From: Vallitaleaceae bacterium
GTDB taxonomy: Bacteria; Bacillota; Clostridia; Lachnospirales; Vallitaleaceae
Reading direction: 5' to 3'
Assembly: GCA_027858555.1 (NCBI GenBank)
Contig: JAQICP010000197.1
Location: 1 to 6,595, forward strand
DNA: 6,595 nt
This document shows positions 6,274 to 6,595 of this stretch, one piece after another (the stretch's first letter is position 1; each line of letters starts with the position of its first letter). The notes under the pieces are model-generated. The model was not told where the DNA came from and searched no databases. It saw only the letters and a list, made by a program, of their open reading frames with translations. The position numbers were made by a program, and so were the translations under genes.

Positions 6274-6301
6274 TTAATGTGACTAGCAGGTGGGGTATAA
6301 T
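6273..6301 (+). promoter_or_regulatory. Candidate promoter of the membrane protein gene
   Basis: A perfect TATAAT lies at 6296-6301, with a poor -35 (TTTAAT, 6273-6278) 17 bases upstream. The predicted start near 6308 would give a leader of about 20 bases before the ATG at 6330. The -10 element is convincing; the -35 element is not. Confidence 0.45.
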
Positions 6302-6329
6302 GTATAGAAGAACGACAAGGGAGGCTGTT

Positions 6330-6595
6330 ATGGGTGATGGCAGATATTATACATTTTATCAATTTTATTTAAGTCTAATACTTATTATTCTTTTGATTAT
6401 AGTAACTTCATCTATGATGATAAGTTATTATAAAAACAAAAATAAAGAGAATGGTATAAATGTGAGTTTTATCTATCTGTTTTTACTTATAGGCATTATT
6501 TCTTTGTTTGTAGAAAATGTAATAAATATTATGGATATTGCCTTAATACTTAGGTGGATTTCGACTATAAGTTTATTAGTAAGTCTGTGTATGAT
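6330..6595 (+). CDS. Membrane protein of unknown function (N-terminal part, runs off right edge)
   Basis: The ATG at 6330 is preceded by a strong AAGGGAGG ribosome site (6317-6324) with a five-base spacer, and the frame stays open for 88 codons to the window end. The visible protein has three hydrophobic stretches: about residues 13-30 ('YLSLILIILLIIVTSSMMI'), 46-62 ('FIYLFLLIGIISLFV') and 68-88. A short basic and hydrophilic loop ('YYKNKNKENG') lies between the first two. It is therefore an integral membrane protein. It could be the N-terminal sensing region of a larger protein such as a histidine kinase or diguanylate cyclase, but nothing visible identifies it. An in-frame ATG at 6300 overlaps the -10 box and is not preferred. 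Confidence 0.7.
   Translation, partial: MGDGRYYTFYQFYLSLILIILLIIVTSSMMISYYKNKNKENGINVSFIYLFLLIGIISLFVENVINIMDIALILRWISTISLLVSLCM

Noticed and set aside
1..6595. tRNA, rRNA, CRISPR arrays or riboswitches
   Set aside because: No repeat-spacer pattern, cloverleaf-like segment or recognisable riboswitch core was found on reading both strands.

Overview
This AT-rich window looks like chromosomal DNA from a low-GC Gram-positive anaerobe, probably a motile member of the Clostridia. The case rests on three things: strong AGGAGG-type ribosome sites with a TTG start, a DUF2225 protein beside chemotaxis genes, and a CheY-CheX pair of the kind common in Clostridia and spirochaetes. The taxonomic call is inference.

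Layout. (1) 1-158 is the tail of a gene entering from the left, probably a CheR-type chemotaxis methyltransferase. It overlaps a DUF2225 zinc-ribbon/TPR-like protein (139-891). (2) A large hairpin with symmetrical arms (898-964) separates these from a convergent minus-strand operon, cheY (1474-1851) then cheX (978-1472). The two genes are one base apart, and the cheX ribosome site lies inside the last codons of cheY. They form a receiver plus CheX-phosphatase module. (3) Divergent from cheY is an EamA/DMT-type transporter (2040-2891), interrupted by one in-frame TAA and otherwise full length, so probably a recent pseudogene. (4) recQ (2953-5118) encodes a complete RecQ helicase with helicase core, zinc site, winged helix, HRDC and an extra C-terminal helix-turn-helix domain. 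(5) 5119 to about 6290 carries no intact gene but is not empty. It holds three decayed fragments that can be read by translating through their stops: a type IV antitoxin (AbiEi) piece on the plus strand, the C-terminal part of a large serine recombinase on the minus strand, and next to it a piece resembling the end of a tyrosine recombinase, also minus. (6) A new gene for a membrane protein starts at 6330 and runs off the right edge.

How the genes relate. CheR (if correct), CheY and CheX all belong to chemotaxis signalling: receptor methylation, phosphorylated output and phosphate removal. No CheA or receptor is visible. The transporter and RecQ are not obviously connected to that pathway. 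The stretch downstream of recQ looks like a site of repeated mobile-element insertion and decay. I found no intact new system; the most informative observations are the eroded defence and mobile remnants and the single-stop transporter.
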